Made by a program: the position numbers and the translations under genes. Below the pieces are notes generated by a model, which ran no database searches, was not told the DNA's origin, and saw nothing but the letters and a program-made list of their open reading frames with translations. A stretch of 64,000 bases of DNA from the NCBI GenBank assembly GCA_016786705.1, contig JAEUVV010000003.1:434001-498000 (forward strand), written 5' to 3'. Shown here in pieces: positions 17,045-27,300 of the stretch (positions are counted from its first letter, which is position 1; each line of letters opens with the position of its first letter). Origin of the DNA: Taibaiella sp. (GTDB taxonomy: Bacteria > Bacteroidota > Bacteroidia > Chitinophagales > Chitinophagaceae).

Positions 17045-20000
17045 ATGTTAAAAAAATTTACCCTTTCATTATTTTTAGGGTTAGGTTTACTGTCAGCCCG
17101 GGCGCAATTCAGTAATGTACCTATTACACCTGCGTCTTTTAATGCAGACATAATTGCTGATGGAACAGCAGGTACTACCCCAGCCGCTACGACAACTACG
17201 GGAGCAGATTCGGCAACCCCACCTTATGTGTTTGTCAGTGCTACCTTTGGCTTTGGAACTACTACCTGTGCCACTGCAGCAACGGCCTGGCCTTCATCTC
17301 TTAATATTACCAGCACCAATACCACAACAAACACAGGCATTACATATACCCTGCAGTCCCCAGGTACCGGAACCGGGACCAATAACAATGCCCTGGTATT
17401 GCCCTATAACACAAGTGGCACTTTAACACTCGTAACCCCTATATCTGCCGCTAAGCTATACATAGTGGCAATGGGTGGCAGCGGAGCTACCAACTACACG
17501 GCCGTAGTCAATTTTTCTGATGCTACCTCACAAACTATTACTACCGGTATCCAGGCACCGGATTGGTGTGGCGGTGCTGCCACTTACAGGTTAACGGCTC
17601 AAAGCTATTACAGGATTACAAGAACTGCGACAACCTGTAATGGAGCGACTTGTCAATACTTGTATGAATTACCTATAAATATTGATCCTTCAAACTATTA
17701 CAAGACAATTACCTCCGTTACCTTCACTAATACGACAAACGGTTCTTCCAAGCTTGACATTTTTGCTATGGGCGCGCAGGCACCCTGCATTTTGCCCACT
17801 GCGCAGCCCACTGCTTTAACCTTTACTGCCGGGTTAACCCAGGTTAACGGAAGCTTTACCGCTGCAGCCGGAACGCCCAGCGGTTATTTAGTCGTTCAAT
17901 ATCCTCATAATGCAGCTACCACTAATCCTGCTTCCGGCACTACCTATACGATAGGTCAAACCTTAGGTTTAGGTACTGTTGTAGGCGTAGGTAGCAGTAC
18001 TACTTTTACCGGTACAGGCTTAATGCCAGGTACGCAATATGATTACTATATTTATGCCTATAATTCAGGAGCTACTTGTGGCGGACCGGTATATTTAACC
18101 ACAACACCTTTAACAGGCGTTGCGACCACAACCAGTTGCGGCGGTACGATGACAGGAACGGTACCCATAGGACCGGGCCTGCCCAATACACCAGCCGGAG
18201 GATTTACTTCTCTTACAAATGCCCTGGCCTACATTAATACAAATGGATTGGCAGGAAATACAACCCTGGCTTTGCAAAGTGGCTACGTAGGTACTTCGGC
18301 AAATGAAACTTTCCCCATTACCTTTCCGAATAACCCATGTATTAATGCGTCAAAAACATTGACGATTCGACCCGCTACAGGTGTTACGGGGCTTACCATT
18401 ACCAATACTTCAGATGCGGCACCGGTAATAGATTTCAACGGTGCGACGAATGTTACAATTAACGGTATAAATTATGGCCTGACTATTGCGAATACAAGCG
18501 TTGCAGCAACAGCCAACACCTCTACGATCCGTTTTATTAATGATGCTAAAAATAATGTGATAACCAATTGTAATATTTTAGGTTCCGCTTTAGTTCCATT
18601 AGGGACCAACGGTGGTACCATCTATTTTGCTACAGGGGTAACCAACGGGAACGATTCTATAACTATTGCCAACAATAGGATAGGCGCCAACAGTACGACT
18701 GCCTTGCCGTCTAAAGGCATTTATGCCCAGGGATCCACAACGAATGCGACTCTCGCAAACAGTAGTATAAATATTACAGGTAATGAAATCAGCGACTATT
18801 TCTTAACAGGTGGTAGTGCAGGCGTTTATGTACTTACGGGTAACACACAATGGAATATTAGCAATAACAAAATTTTCCAATCTGCAACCCGTACATTTAC
18901 TGCTTCAGGCACTATGAATGGTATTTATTTTTCCAATACTACCTCTGGTGCCGGTATACAAATAACGGGCAATACTATAGGCTTTGCCAACAGTGCAGCT
19001 ACGGGCACCTTAACATTAACGGGTACCGTAGCCGGAGCTTTCCAAGGCATTTACTTAAATATGAACTCTGCAGATACCAATACCTGCAACATTAATAATA
19101 ACATCATTAGTAATATTGCCCTTACCTCTTCTTCAGGTACGTTTTATGGTATTCAAAATGCCTCCAGTGCCGGTAGTAACAAAATCAATATCAACAATAA
19201 CCAGATACAAAATATAGCTACCACAACCACTACTGGGACCTTACATGGTATCGCATGGACATCGGCTGCCCAAATGAACATTTTAGGCAATACCGTTAAT
19301 AACATAAGCAGGACCGGAACCGGAACTACTTATGGTATTTACAGCGGCTCATCTTCCGTAAATGAAAATGTAAGTAACAATATTATATCTAACTTAATAG
19401 CTACCAGTACAGGAGCCAGTACTTTATACGGCATAAGACAAAATACCGCGGCCGGAACTAAAAACTTCAAGAATAATCAGATATTCAGTTTCTCAGGAAC
19501 AGCTGGCACCACAATGTATGGTATGCATATCGGGTATGGTACCACTATTGATATTAGCGGGAACATTGTTCGTGACCTGGTATCTACAGGTGGTACAAGC
19601 GGTGCTATATATGGTATCAATACGGGTACTGTAGGAACTACATTCAATGTGTATAATAATAAGCTATACAACTTAAGCATGAGCGGTACTACTACCAGTA
19701 TTGTTTATGGTATATATAATTCAACTTCTACAATTAACGCGTATAATAATATTATAGGTGATTTAGCCTCAACAGCCTATACCAGTACCACCGCCCCTTA
19801 TATCGGTGTTTCGGGTATCTTTATTAACAGTGGTACAGCTAACTTATACAACAATACCGTAAATTTAGGCAGTACAACCAGTAGCGGAACCAACTTTTCT
19901 GCAGTAGGTATTTACACCAGTACAACACCTACCGTTTTGCTCCAGAATAACTTAATTGTAAACAATGCAATACCCAAAGGAAGTGGTAAGGCTGTAGCTT

Positions 20001-23000
20001 ACCAACGTAGCAGTACTGCATTAACTAGTTATGCCACTACTTCTAATAATAATTCATTTTACGCAGGTACTCCCGGCGCGAACAATGTAATCTTCTGGGA
20101 TGGTACCAATAGCTACCAAACCCTGGCTGCCTACCAGACGGCTATGGCTACAAGAGATCAATTCTCAGTATCTGCAAACCCTACATTTGTGAGTACCTCC
20201 GGGGCCAATCCAGGATATCTTCACATTACCGCAGGCATTGCTACGCCATTAGAAAGTGGTGGTATCAACTTAACTTCCTTATTCAATACAGATTATGATG
20301 GCAATGCCAGACCTGGTCCCGCAGGCTCAGTAAATGGCGGCGCATTAAGCTTTGACATAGGCGCCGATGAGTTTGACGGCATTAAATCTTTTACCTGTAC
20401 CACACCAGCCCCGGGCAATACGATCAGTAGTAATACCGCAATTTGTTTAGGCACAAATACTACATTATCGCTCCAAAATGCGACTGCAGGAACAGGTGTA
20501 TCCTACCAATGGCAGGCTTCTGCTAATGGTATCGATTATGTGGATAGCGCAGGGGCTACAAATGCAACCTATACCTTTACGCCTACCGGAGCAGGTACTT
20601 ATTACAGGTGTAAAGTCAAATGCTTAACCGGCCCTGACAGTACTTATTCTACGCCTATCCAACTCAGCTTTACCAATAATATCTTGACCTCTACGCCAGG
20701 TACCCGTTGTGGTGCGGGTGTAGTAAACCTTGCCGCCACAGCCAATACCGGGGCTACGATCAACTGGTATACAGCACCTGCAGGAGGCACTCCAATAGGA
20801 ACCGGAGCTGCGTTTACCACACCAAGCATTAGCAGTACCACAAACTACTATGTTGCGGCAACCTCAAATAGTGCAGGAGTAGTAAGAATAGGATCTGGAA
20901 CTACCAGTATGGGAACCACCTCTTACCCTAACCCATTAAGTGCTTTCTATGGAGGAACAAAACACCAAATGCTTTTCCTGGCTTCTGAGTTAAACAATCA
21001 AGGATTGGTAGCCGGAAATATTACTTCAATTTCTTTTGATGTAACTGCCTTTTCGGCCGCAGGCATTTGTAATGACTTTACTATTCGAATGGGAACTACT
21101 ACGAATACAGCATTGACCGGATTTGTAACAGGCACTACTCCTGTATATAATAGTACATACACACCATCAGCTACTGGCGTAGTAACATTTACACTTACCG
21201 CTCCTTACAACTGGAATGGTACTGATAACTTAATTTTAGAAACGGTTCATAATGCAGGTAATGGTGGAAATGGCAGTGGAACAACAGTAGCCTATACCAC
21301 TACACCATTCAATAGTGTTTATGCCCGTTCAATCGACAATATTACACCGGCCGGTGTTGCTTCTTTTGATGCAACTACATCTACAGCAGGGGTAACTACA
21401 ACTTCTGCCAACAGGCCAAATGTAGTTTTTGGAGGAACAACAATTTGTTCAAGTCCAAGAGTACCTGTAACGGCAACGGTAAATACAGCGCCAACATTTA
21501 CCATCTCGGACGATAAAACCGCATGTAATAATGGTGTTACCCCCTTAACTGTTGTAAGTCCTGCTACGAACTTCAACCAGGTAAGCTGGAGCCCTGTAAG
21601 TAATTTATACACAAATGCTGCAGCTACCGTACCTTACACCGCAGGAGCTAATGCAAGCACCGTTTATTTCAAATCAAACACAGCAGGATTAAGTACCATA
21701 ATTGCTACTGCTAATAATACGGCCACCTTATGCGGCGGAACAGATACGGTAAAAGTCCAGACCTTACCCGCTGCCATCACGGCATTAGCATCGCCTGGTG
21801 TTTTATGTGAAAGCGGCACCAGCGTGATTAATTACTCACCTGCCATCACGCAAACAGGTTTTACCCAGCAATGGGGCGGTTCTTCTGACAATATAAATTT
21901 TACCGATATTGGAGGAGCAACCGGCACCAGCTATACGACACCTACGCTGACTAATACAAGGTACTTTAGAGTTACCGTTAAAAATAGTGACGGTGCCACC
22001 TGTATGACAAGCAGTGATACGGTTACCGTATTACATCCACAGATTACCCAAACAGTTCCTGCCGAAAGATGTGGCCCGGGAGTATTAACACTTACTGCTA
22101 CAGCGATAGATGGTGTTGCTAAATGGTTTGCAGCGGCAAGCGGCGGTACTGCTTTAGCTACCGGCAACAGCTTTACCACACCTAATTTAACCAACACGAC
22201 AACTTACTATGTTAGTGCAGTTTCCGGCAAAAATGATACCATTACCGTTGGAACAGGAACAACAACTTCTTCCGGCTACCCTAACCCTTACAATAAAGTA
22301 TGGGGCGGCAACCGGCATCAATACCTGATCACAGCCCAGGAATTAACCACTGCGGGATTAACTGCGGGACCTATCCAGGGATTAGCACTGGATATTGTAG
22401 CCCTCTCGACAACCGGTACTGCCGCACAAAGAACCATGAACGACCTGACGATTAAATTAGGAACTACCACTAATACCACTATGGCAGGAGGCTTTGTAGC
22501 CACTACCAGCCTGCAACCGGTTTACAATAACGCAGGTTATTTACCCACAGCGACAGGATGGAATTATCTTAATTTCTCCAGCACTTATCAATGGGATGGC
22601 ATCAGTAATTTAATAGTAGAATTTACAAGCAATTCCGGTAACAGCGGCGGCGGCGGCGCACATACCATCAGGATGTCAAGCACTACCTACCCTGCTACCT
22701 TTGCAAGATGGGCTGATAATGTTACACCTGCGACAGCGGCCGAATTCATGGTGACTACAACTACCTCGGGCAGCTCCAATTCTTATAGCACAAGAGCCAA
22801 TATGCGTTTCTACGCCAATACTTTATGTGAAGGGACCAGGACACCCGTTGTGGCAACCATAAAAACAGTACCAACAGCGGGCCTGACACCGAATGGCAAT
22901 ATCAATCTTTGTGAAGGCGAAACCCAGACGCTTACAGCCTCGGGCACCGGAACTTATACCTGGTTAAGAAACAATACATTGATAAGCGGTCAGACATCAG

Positions 23001-24049
23001 GTACACTCGCTGTGACCCAAACAGATCCTTATAAAGTTATCGTTACCGGTTCTAATGGCTGTGCCGATACTTCCGTGAGCGCTAATATAACGGTGGTTGC
23101 TAAACCTATTGTAAACCTGGGTAACGATACCGCTGTATGTGCCAACGAAACGTTACAACTGAATGCAGGTAATACCGGCGCGACTTATACCTGGAGTAAT
23201 AGCAGTACGACGCAAACAATCGATGTGACCACTCCGGGTCAATACGCTGTAACCGTTACTAACAATTTCAACTGCAGCACACGCGATACGATCAATGTGA
23301 CCCACCTGGCATTCCCTGTGGTTAGCCTTGGAGCAGATACGGCTATCTGTCCTAGTCAACCCTTAACACTTGATGCACAAAATCCCGGGGCTGCATACCT
23401 TTGGAATAATGGTACTACCGGCCAGACGCTTGTGGTAAACCAGGTAGGCGCTTACTCTGTTGTGGTGACTAATGGGAACAACTGTAGAGGTGCCGACACG
23501 ATCAACGTTTCTTTTGTTCCTGCAGTTATCAATGAAGGATTTGACTTTGAACCATTGTTCAATATACAACCAGGAAGAGTTAGATTTACACCGATAGACA
23601 TCATTCCAGGTTATACATATACCTGGAGTTTCGGCGACGGCGCGACCTCTAATCAAACCATTCCGGAACATGATTACACCGCTTCCGGGAACTACATTGT
23701 ACAATTAAATGCATCAGATGGCTGTACCGACTCCTTGGCAAGTTTAGAGATCAATGTTGACCTCTTTACTACCGCTGTGACCAGAGTAAATAAGGCTGAC
23801 CTTTCTGTTAAGATTTACCCGAATCCAACCAGCAACATTTTAAACGTTGTATTGGAAAGCGACAATACTTTCATCAATAAACTGAGTATTTTCAACCTTA
23901 TCGGGCAAAATGTAACAACAATTGTTCCTACCAATAAAAACACAAAACAGCAGACAGTCTATTTAGATAATTTATCTTCCGGCGCTTACCTGATCAAAAT
24001 CGAAACAGATAAAGGTACCGTAAACCGGAAATTCGAGTTTATCAAGTAG
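17045..24049 (+). CDS. Giant T9SS surface protein with right-handed beta-helix
   Basis: A 2334-residue exported protein, the largest in the window. Signal peptide 1-20. An N-domain of about 22-247, a Fn3-like domain of about 248-362, then a long Thr/Asn-rich parallel beta-helix (about 365-1110, repeated units such as NIISNIALTSSSGTFYGIQN) that ends at DIGADEFDG. An Ig domain (1117-1205), CHU_C-type Ig units and two copies of the WDG-containing module (about 1279-1475 and 1731-1930) follow. Two V-x-LG-x-DT repeats (about 2022-2156), PKD (2161-2240) and the T9SS sorting domain (2256-2334) close the protein. From the Ig domain onward it parallels the first giant gene, and the last copies are close at DNA level. 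The helix may bind or cleave polysaccharide, but no catalytic residues could be assigned. Confidence 0.85.
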   Translation: MLKKFTLSLFLGLGLLSARAQFSNVPITPASFNADIIADGTAGTTPAATTTTGADSATPPYVFVSATFGFGTTTCATAATAWPSSLNITSTNTTTNTGITYTLQSPGTGTGTNNNALVLPYNTSGTLTLVTPISAAKLYIVAMGGSGATNYTAVVNFSDATSQTITTGIQAPDWCGGAATYRLTAQSYYRITRTATTCNGATCQYLYELPINIDPSNYYKTITSVTFTNTTNGSSKLDIFAMGAQAPCILPTAQPTALTFTAGLTQVNGSFTAAAGTPSGYLVVQYPHNAATTNPASGTTYTIGQTLGLGTVVGVGSSTTFTGTGLMPGTQYDYYIYAYNSGATCGGPVYLTTTPLTGVATTTSCGGTMTGTVPIGPGLPNTPAGGFTSLTNALAYINTNGLAGNTTLALQSGYVGTSANETFPITFPNNPCINASKTLTIRPATGVTGLTITNTSDAAPVIDFNGATNVTINGINYGLTIANTSVAATANTSTIRFINDAKNNVITNCNILGSALVPLGTNGGTIYFATGVTNGNDSITIANNRIGANSTTALPSKGIYAQGSTTNATLANSSINITGNEISDYFLTGGSAGVYVLTGNTQWNISNNKIFQSATRTFTASGTMNGIYFSNTTSGAGIQITGNTIGFANSAATGTLTLTGTVAGAFQGIYLNMNSADTNTCNINNNIISNIALTSSSGTFYGIQNASSAGSNKININNNQIQNIATTTTTGTLHGIAWTSAAQMNILGNTVNNISRTGTGTTYGIYSGSSSVNENVSNNIISNLIATSTGASTLYGIRQNTAAGTKNFKNNQIFSFSGTAGTTMYGMHIGYGTTIDISGNIVRDLVSTGGTSGAIYGINTGTVGTTFNVYNNKLYNLSMSGTTTSIVYGIYNSTSTINAYNNIIGDLASTAYTSTTAPYIGVSGIFINSGTANLYNNTVNLGSTTSSGTNFSAVGIYTSTTPTVLLQNNLIVNNAIPKGSGKAVAYQRSSTALTSYATTSNNNSFYAGTPGANNVIFWDGTNSYQTLAAYQTAMATRDQFSVSANPTFVSTSGANPGYLHITAGIATPLESGGINLTSLFNTDYDGNARPGPAGSVNGGALSFDIGADEFDGIKSFTCTTPAPGNTISSNTAICLGTNTTLSLQNATAGTGVSYQWQASANGIDYVDSAGATNATYTFTPTGAGTYYRCKVKCLTGPDSTYSTPIQLSFTNNILTSTPGTRCGAGVVNLAATANTGATINWYTAPAGGTPIGTGAAFTTPSISSTTNYYVAATSNSAGVVRIGSGTTSMGTTSYPNPLSAFYGGTKHQMLFLASELNNQGLVAGNITSISFDVTAFSAAGICNDFTIRMGTTTNTALTGFVTGTTPVYNSTYTPSATGVVTFTLTAPYNWNGTDNLILETVHNAGNGGNGSGTTVAYTTTPFNSVYARSIDNITPAGVASFDATTSTAGVTTTSANRPNVVFGGTTICSSPRVPVTATVNTAPTFTISDDKTACNNGVTPLTVVSPATNFNQVSWSPVSNLYTNAAATVPYTAGANASTVYFKSNTAGLSTIIATANNTATLCGGTDTVKVQTLPAAITALASPGVLCESGTSVINYSPAITQTGFTQQWGGSSDNINFTDIGGATGTSYTTPTLTNTRYFRVTVKNSDGATCMTSSDTVTVLHPQITQTVPAERCGPGVLTLTATAIDGVAKWFAAASGGTALATGNSFTTPNLTNTTTYYVSAVSGKNDTITVGTGTTTSSGYPNPYNKVWGGNRHQYLITAQELTTAGLTAGPIQGLALDIVALSTTGTAAQRTMNDLTIKLGTTTNTTMAGGFVATTSLQPVYNNAGYLPTATGWNYLNFSSTYQWDGISNLIVEFTSNSGNSGGGGAHTIRMSSTTYPATFARWADNVTPATAAEFMVTTTTSGSSNSYSTRANMRFYANTLCEGTRTPVVATIKTVPTAGLTPNGNINLCEGETQTLTASGTGTYTWLRNNTLISGQTSGTLAVTQTDPYKVIVTGSNGCADTSVSANITVVAKPIVNLGNDTAVCANETLQLNAGNTGATYTWSNSSTTQTIDVTTPGQYAVTVTNNFNCSTRDTINVTHLAFPVVSLGADTAICPSQPLTLDAQNPGAAYLWNNGTTGQTLVVNQVGAYSVVVTNGNNCRGADTINVSFVPAVINEGFDFEPLFNIQPGRVRFTPIDIIPGYTYTWSFGDGATSNQTIPEHDYTASGNYIVQLNASDGCTDSLASLEINVDLFTTAVTRVNKADLSVKIYPNPTSNILNVVLESDNTFINKLSIFNLIGQNVTTIVPTNKNTKQQTVYLDNLSSGAYLIKIETDKGTVNRKFEFIK

Positions 24050-24059
24050 TAATTTTATC
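23976..24059 (+). repeat. 84-bp direct repeat, copy 2 (3' end of second giant gene)
   Basis: Pairs with 16232-16315 with three differences. It supports recent duplication or gene conversion between the two genes. Confidence 0.9.
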
Positions 24060-24071
24060 TTTAAAATCCTC

Positions 24072-24112
24072 AATAGGCAGCTTAAATTATTATAAGCTGC
24101 CTATTTTTTTTG
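24072..24112 (+). terminator. Rho-independent terminator after the second giant gene
   Basis: Stem ATAGGCAGCTTA / TAAGCTGCCTAT followed by a T run; clearly related to the hairpin at 16324. Confidence 0.92.
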
Positions 24113-24258
24113 TGGCTTTAACAAATTTTTTTATAAAAAAAATCTAAAAAAATAAAATAATTAAGAATAAAAAATTAATGTAGATACAATAATTAAATTT
24201 TTAATCTTCACTAAATAGTGACTATACTGAGAATATCTGTATTAACACAATTTAATTT

Positions 24259-24266
24259 TATATTTG
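24259..24266 (+). promoter_or_regulatory. -7 element TATATTTG for the third giant gene
   Basis: Perfect TAnnTTTG match 68 bases before the ATG at 24334, within a leader block that is duplicated at 16430-16585. No clear -33 TTG. Confidence 0.5.
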
Positions 24267-24333
24267 GTAGGCAATTTGTTCTACAGGGTTCAACAAACTG
24301 CAATTTTTTTGTTTAAAGGTCTAAATTAAAAGG

Positions 24334-27300
24334 ATGAAACATCTATTTCTACCCCCACCAAACATACTTAAGCGGGCAGCGACAAGTATGTTTAAAATGA
24401 AATGCGCGCTGGGTTTAACTACGCTCCTGGCATTTTCAGCTGGCGAGCTCTGCGCACAGGTAACCGTAACAGCTAGCGCGGGCACCTCGAACGCCAGTTA
24501 TACAACAGTAAATGCAGCCTTCACGGCAATCAATGCAGGTACCCATCAGGGCGCGATTACCATTACGGTAAGTGCCAACACTACGGAACCGGCCACACCT
24601 GTTCCTTTATTAAGAAGTAACAGCCCTTCCAGCTACACTTCCGTGCTCATCCAACCTTCCGGAAATGTCACGATTAACTCCGCAGCCAGCCCGGTGGCCA
24701 ACCGCGGGATTATAGAACTGGCAGGAGCCGATAATGTAACCATTGACGGTGATGACCCTGCTACGACTGGAAGCCGCAATTTGAGCATTGTGGCAGCGAC
24801 CGGTACTACTGCTGGTGTTGCAGTCATTCGCCTCTCCTCCAATTCAACTTCAGGTACTGATGGCGCCAATAACAATACCGTTAAAAACTGTATTATTACC
24901 GGCTCCAGGAGCAGCGCTACCTCAACGACCACCAGCTATGGTATTCAATTTTCCAATGGCACCAGCACCAGCGCCAGCTCTACCGGTGCATACAGCAGTA
25001 TAAATACCATTATCCAGAATAACCTGATCACACGTGCCTATTACGGTATCCATGCAATCGGCAGCAGTACCTCTTATTACAATACCGGCACCCAGATTCT
25101 GGACAATACAATAGGCTCAACTGCCAGTGGCCAGAACGTAGGGCTTTATGGGATCAATTTAAGCTACTCTTCCTCAGGCTCAACCGGGGCTGCAATCATT
25201 GAGAACAATGATATACAGGGTGGTGATGCCACAACCGGATTAAGTACGAATGTTTCCGGCATTTATCTGAATACAGGCGCCAACGGTACCATTATAAGAA
25301 GAAACAATGTACACAATGTAGCCAATCCTTCCTCTGGCGGATGGGGCGCTTATGGTATAGGTATTGTTGCACCGGTAACCGGTGTGGAAATTTCCAATAA
25401 CTTTATACGGGATATAACAACCACCAATTATTCATCAACGCTGACCACTAGCTGGCAGAACTATGGTATATTTGTTAGCTCCGGCGCTACGGGCTTAAAA
25501 ATCATTCATAATACTATTTATTTAAACCAGGCCAATGCAACCAACGTGGGCACATCCAATCCTGTATCCGCTTGCATTAATTTTACCAACTCTTCTGCTA
25601 CAGTCAGCCAGATGTACAATAACATCTTGGTGAATAACCAGGGAACAGCAAGTACCAATGCCTACTGTATTATCACTGCTGCGACCAATAATATTTCCGG
25701 CGGTGCCATCAATAATAATAACTATTACGCGAACGGGAGCGGCAAAGTAGGTTATTACAGCAGTGCGGCAGCGACTTTAATCGCCTGGCAGGCCGCAACA
25801 GGAAAGGATGTTTTATCGCTTAATGAAATTCCGCCATTTAGCTCCGCAACCGACCTTCATATCCCGGCCAATTCTATTACCCTGCTGGAATCTGCAGGAG
25901 CTCCCGTAGCTACGACAAGCATCAATACCGATATCGACGGCCAGACCAGGCCGGGTGCTTCCAGCTATGGCTTTGGTACGGCACCGGATATGGGAGCGGA
26001 CGAGTTTGACGGAAAAGTGCAGTATACCTGTACTACCCCCGCACCCGGTAATACGGTAACTTCGGCGAACAACTTATGTTCCGGCACGTCTATCAATCTT
26101 TCTTTGCAAAACGCGACAACAGGTACCGGTGTTTCTTATCAATGGCAAAGCTCCCCGGACAATGTTACTTATACCAATATTGCTTCAGCATTCTCTCCTA
26201 CACTTTCCCTTACCCCTAATGCCCCTATGTGGTACCGGTGCAGGGTAAAATGTCTTAGTGGCCCGGATAGTACCTACTCTACCCCGGTTAATATCGTTTT
26301 TGTCAACAATGTATTGACTACGACGAATGGTACCCGCTGCGGTACAGGCACCGTGGTATTACAGGCTACCGGTAATACCGGGGCTACCTTAAACTGGTAT
26401 GCAGCGGCTACAGGCGGCATATCACTGGGAAGCGGTACTTCCTTTACCACGCCACCGCTATTAACGACGACTAACTTCTACGTGTCTGCAGAAGCGGTAG
26501 CCCAGGGCGGAACAGCCACAATAGGCACTGCAACTACTTCGACAAGTGGCTCCGGCACCTCTCCTTTCAGTCAAAACTGGGAAAGCAATCACTCCCAATA
26601 CCTGATCCTGGCCAGTGACCTTACGGCTTCAGGTCTATCGGCCGGCAATATCACCGCTATGTCCTTAAACATAAGCAGTAAAAGCAGTACCTTCCCTTTT
26701 ACCGGGTACTCTATAAAAATGGCACACTCAGCGTTAACCAGCCTTACCACCCTGACCGCGCCGACCTTTACGAATGTATACGGCCCTACCAACTATACTT
26801 CAGTAGCGGGCGCTAACAACTTTACCTTTACCGCGCCTTTTAACTGGGACGGAACCTCCAACATACTGGTAGACATTTGTTTTGATAATGACCCTGCCAG
26901 CACCGGAACTTTCTGGTCTTCCAACGATGTGGTGGATGCAAGAACTACTGCTTATACCTCAGTTACCGGCAACTATGCGGATAACAGTACTTTATGCGGC
27001 AGTACAACAGCCGGAAGCCCGGGTACGGTAAACACATTGCCAATCTTTAAATTTACCGGTAGTGCCATATGTGCCAGCCCGAGAAAAGCGGTTACCGCAA
27101 CAGTAACTCCGGCACCAGCTTTTGACATTACTAATGATAAGACCGTTTGTAACAACGGCATTACGGCACTTACTGTAACCACAGGCACGACCAACTACAA
27201 TAATGTAACCTGGTCACCGGTCACTAACCTGTATACCAATGCGGCGGCAACAATTCCGTATACTGCGGGTACCAATACTAATACAGTATACCACAAATCC

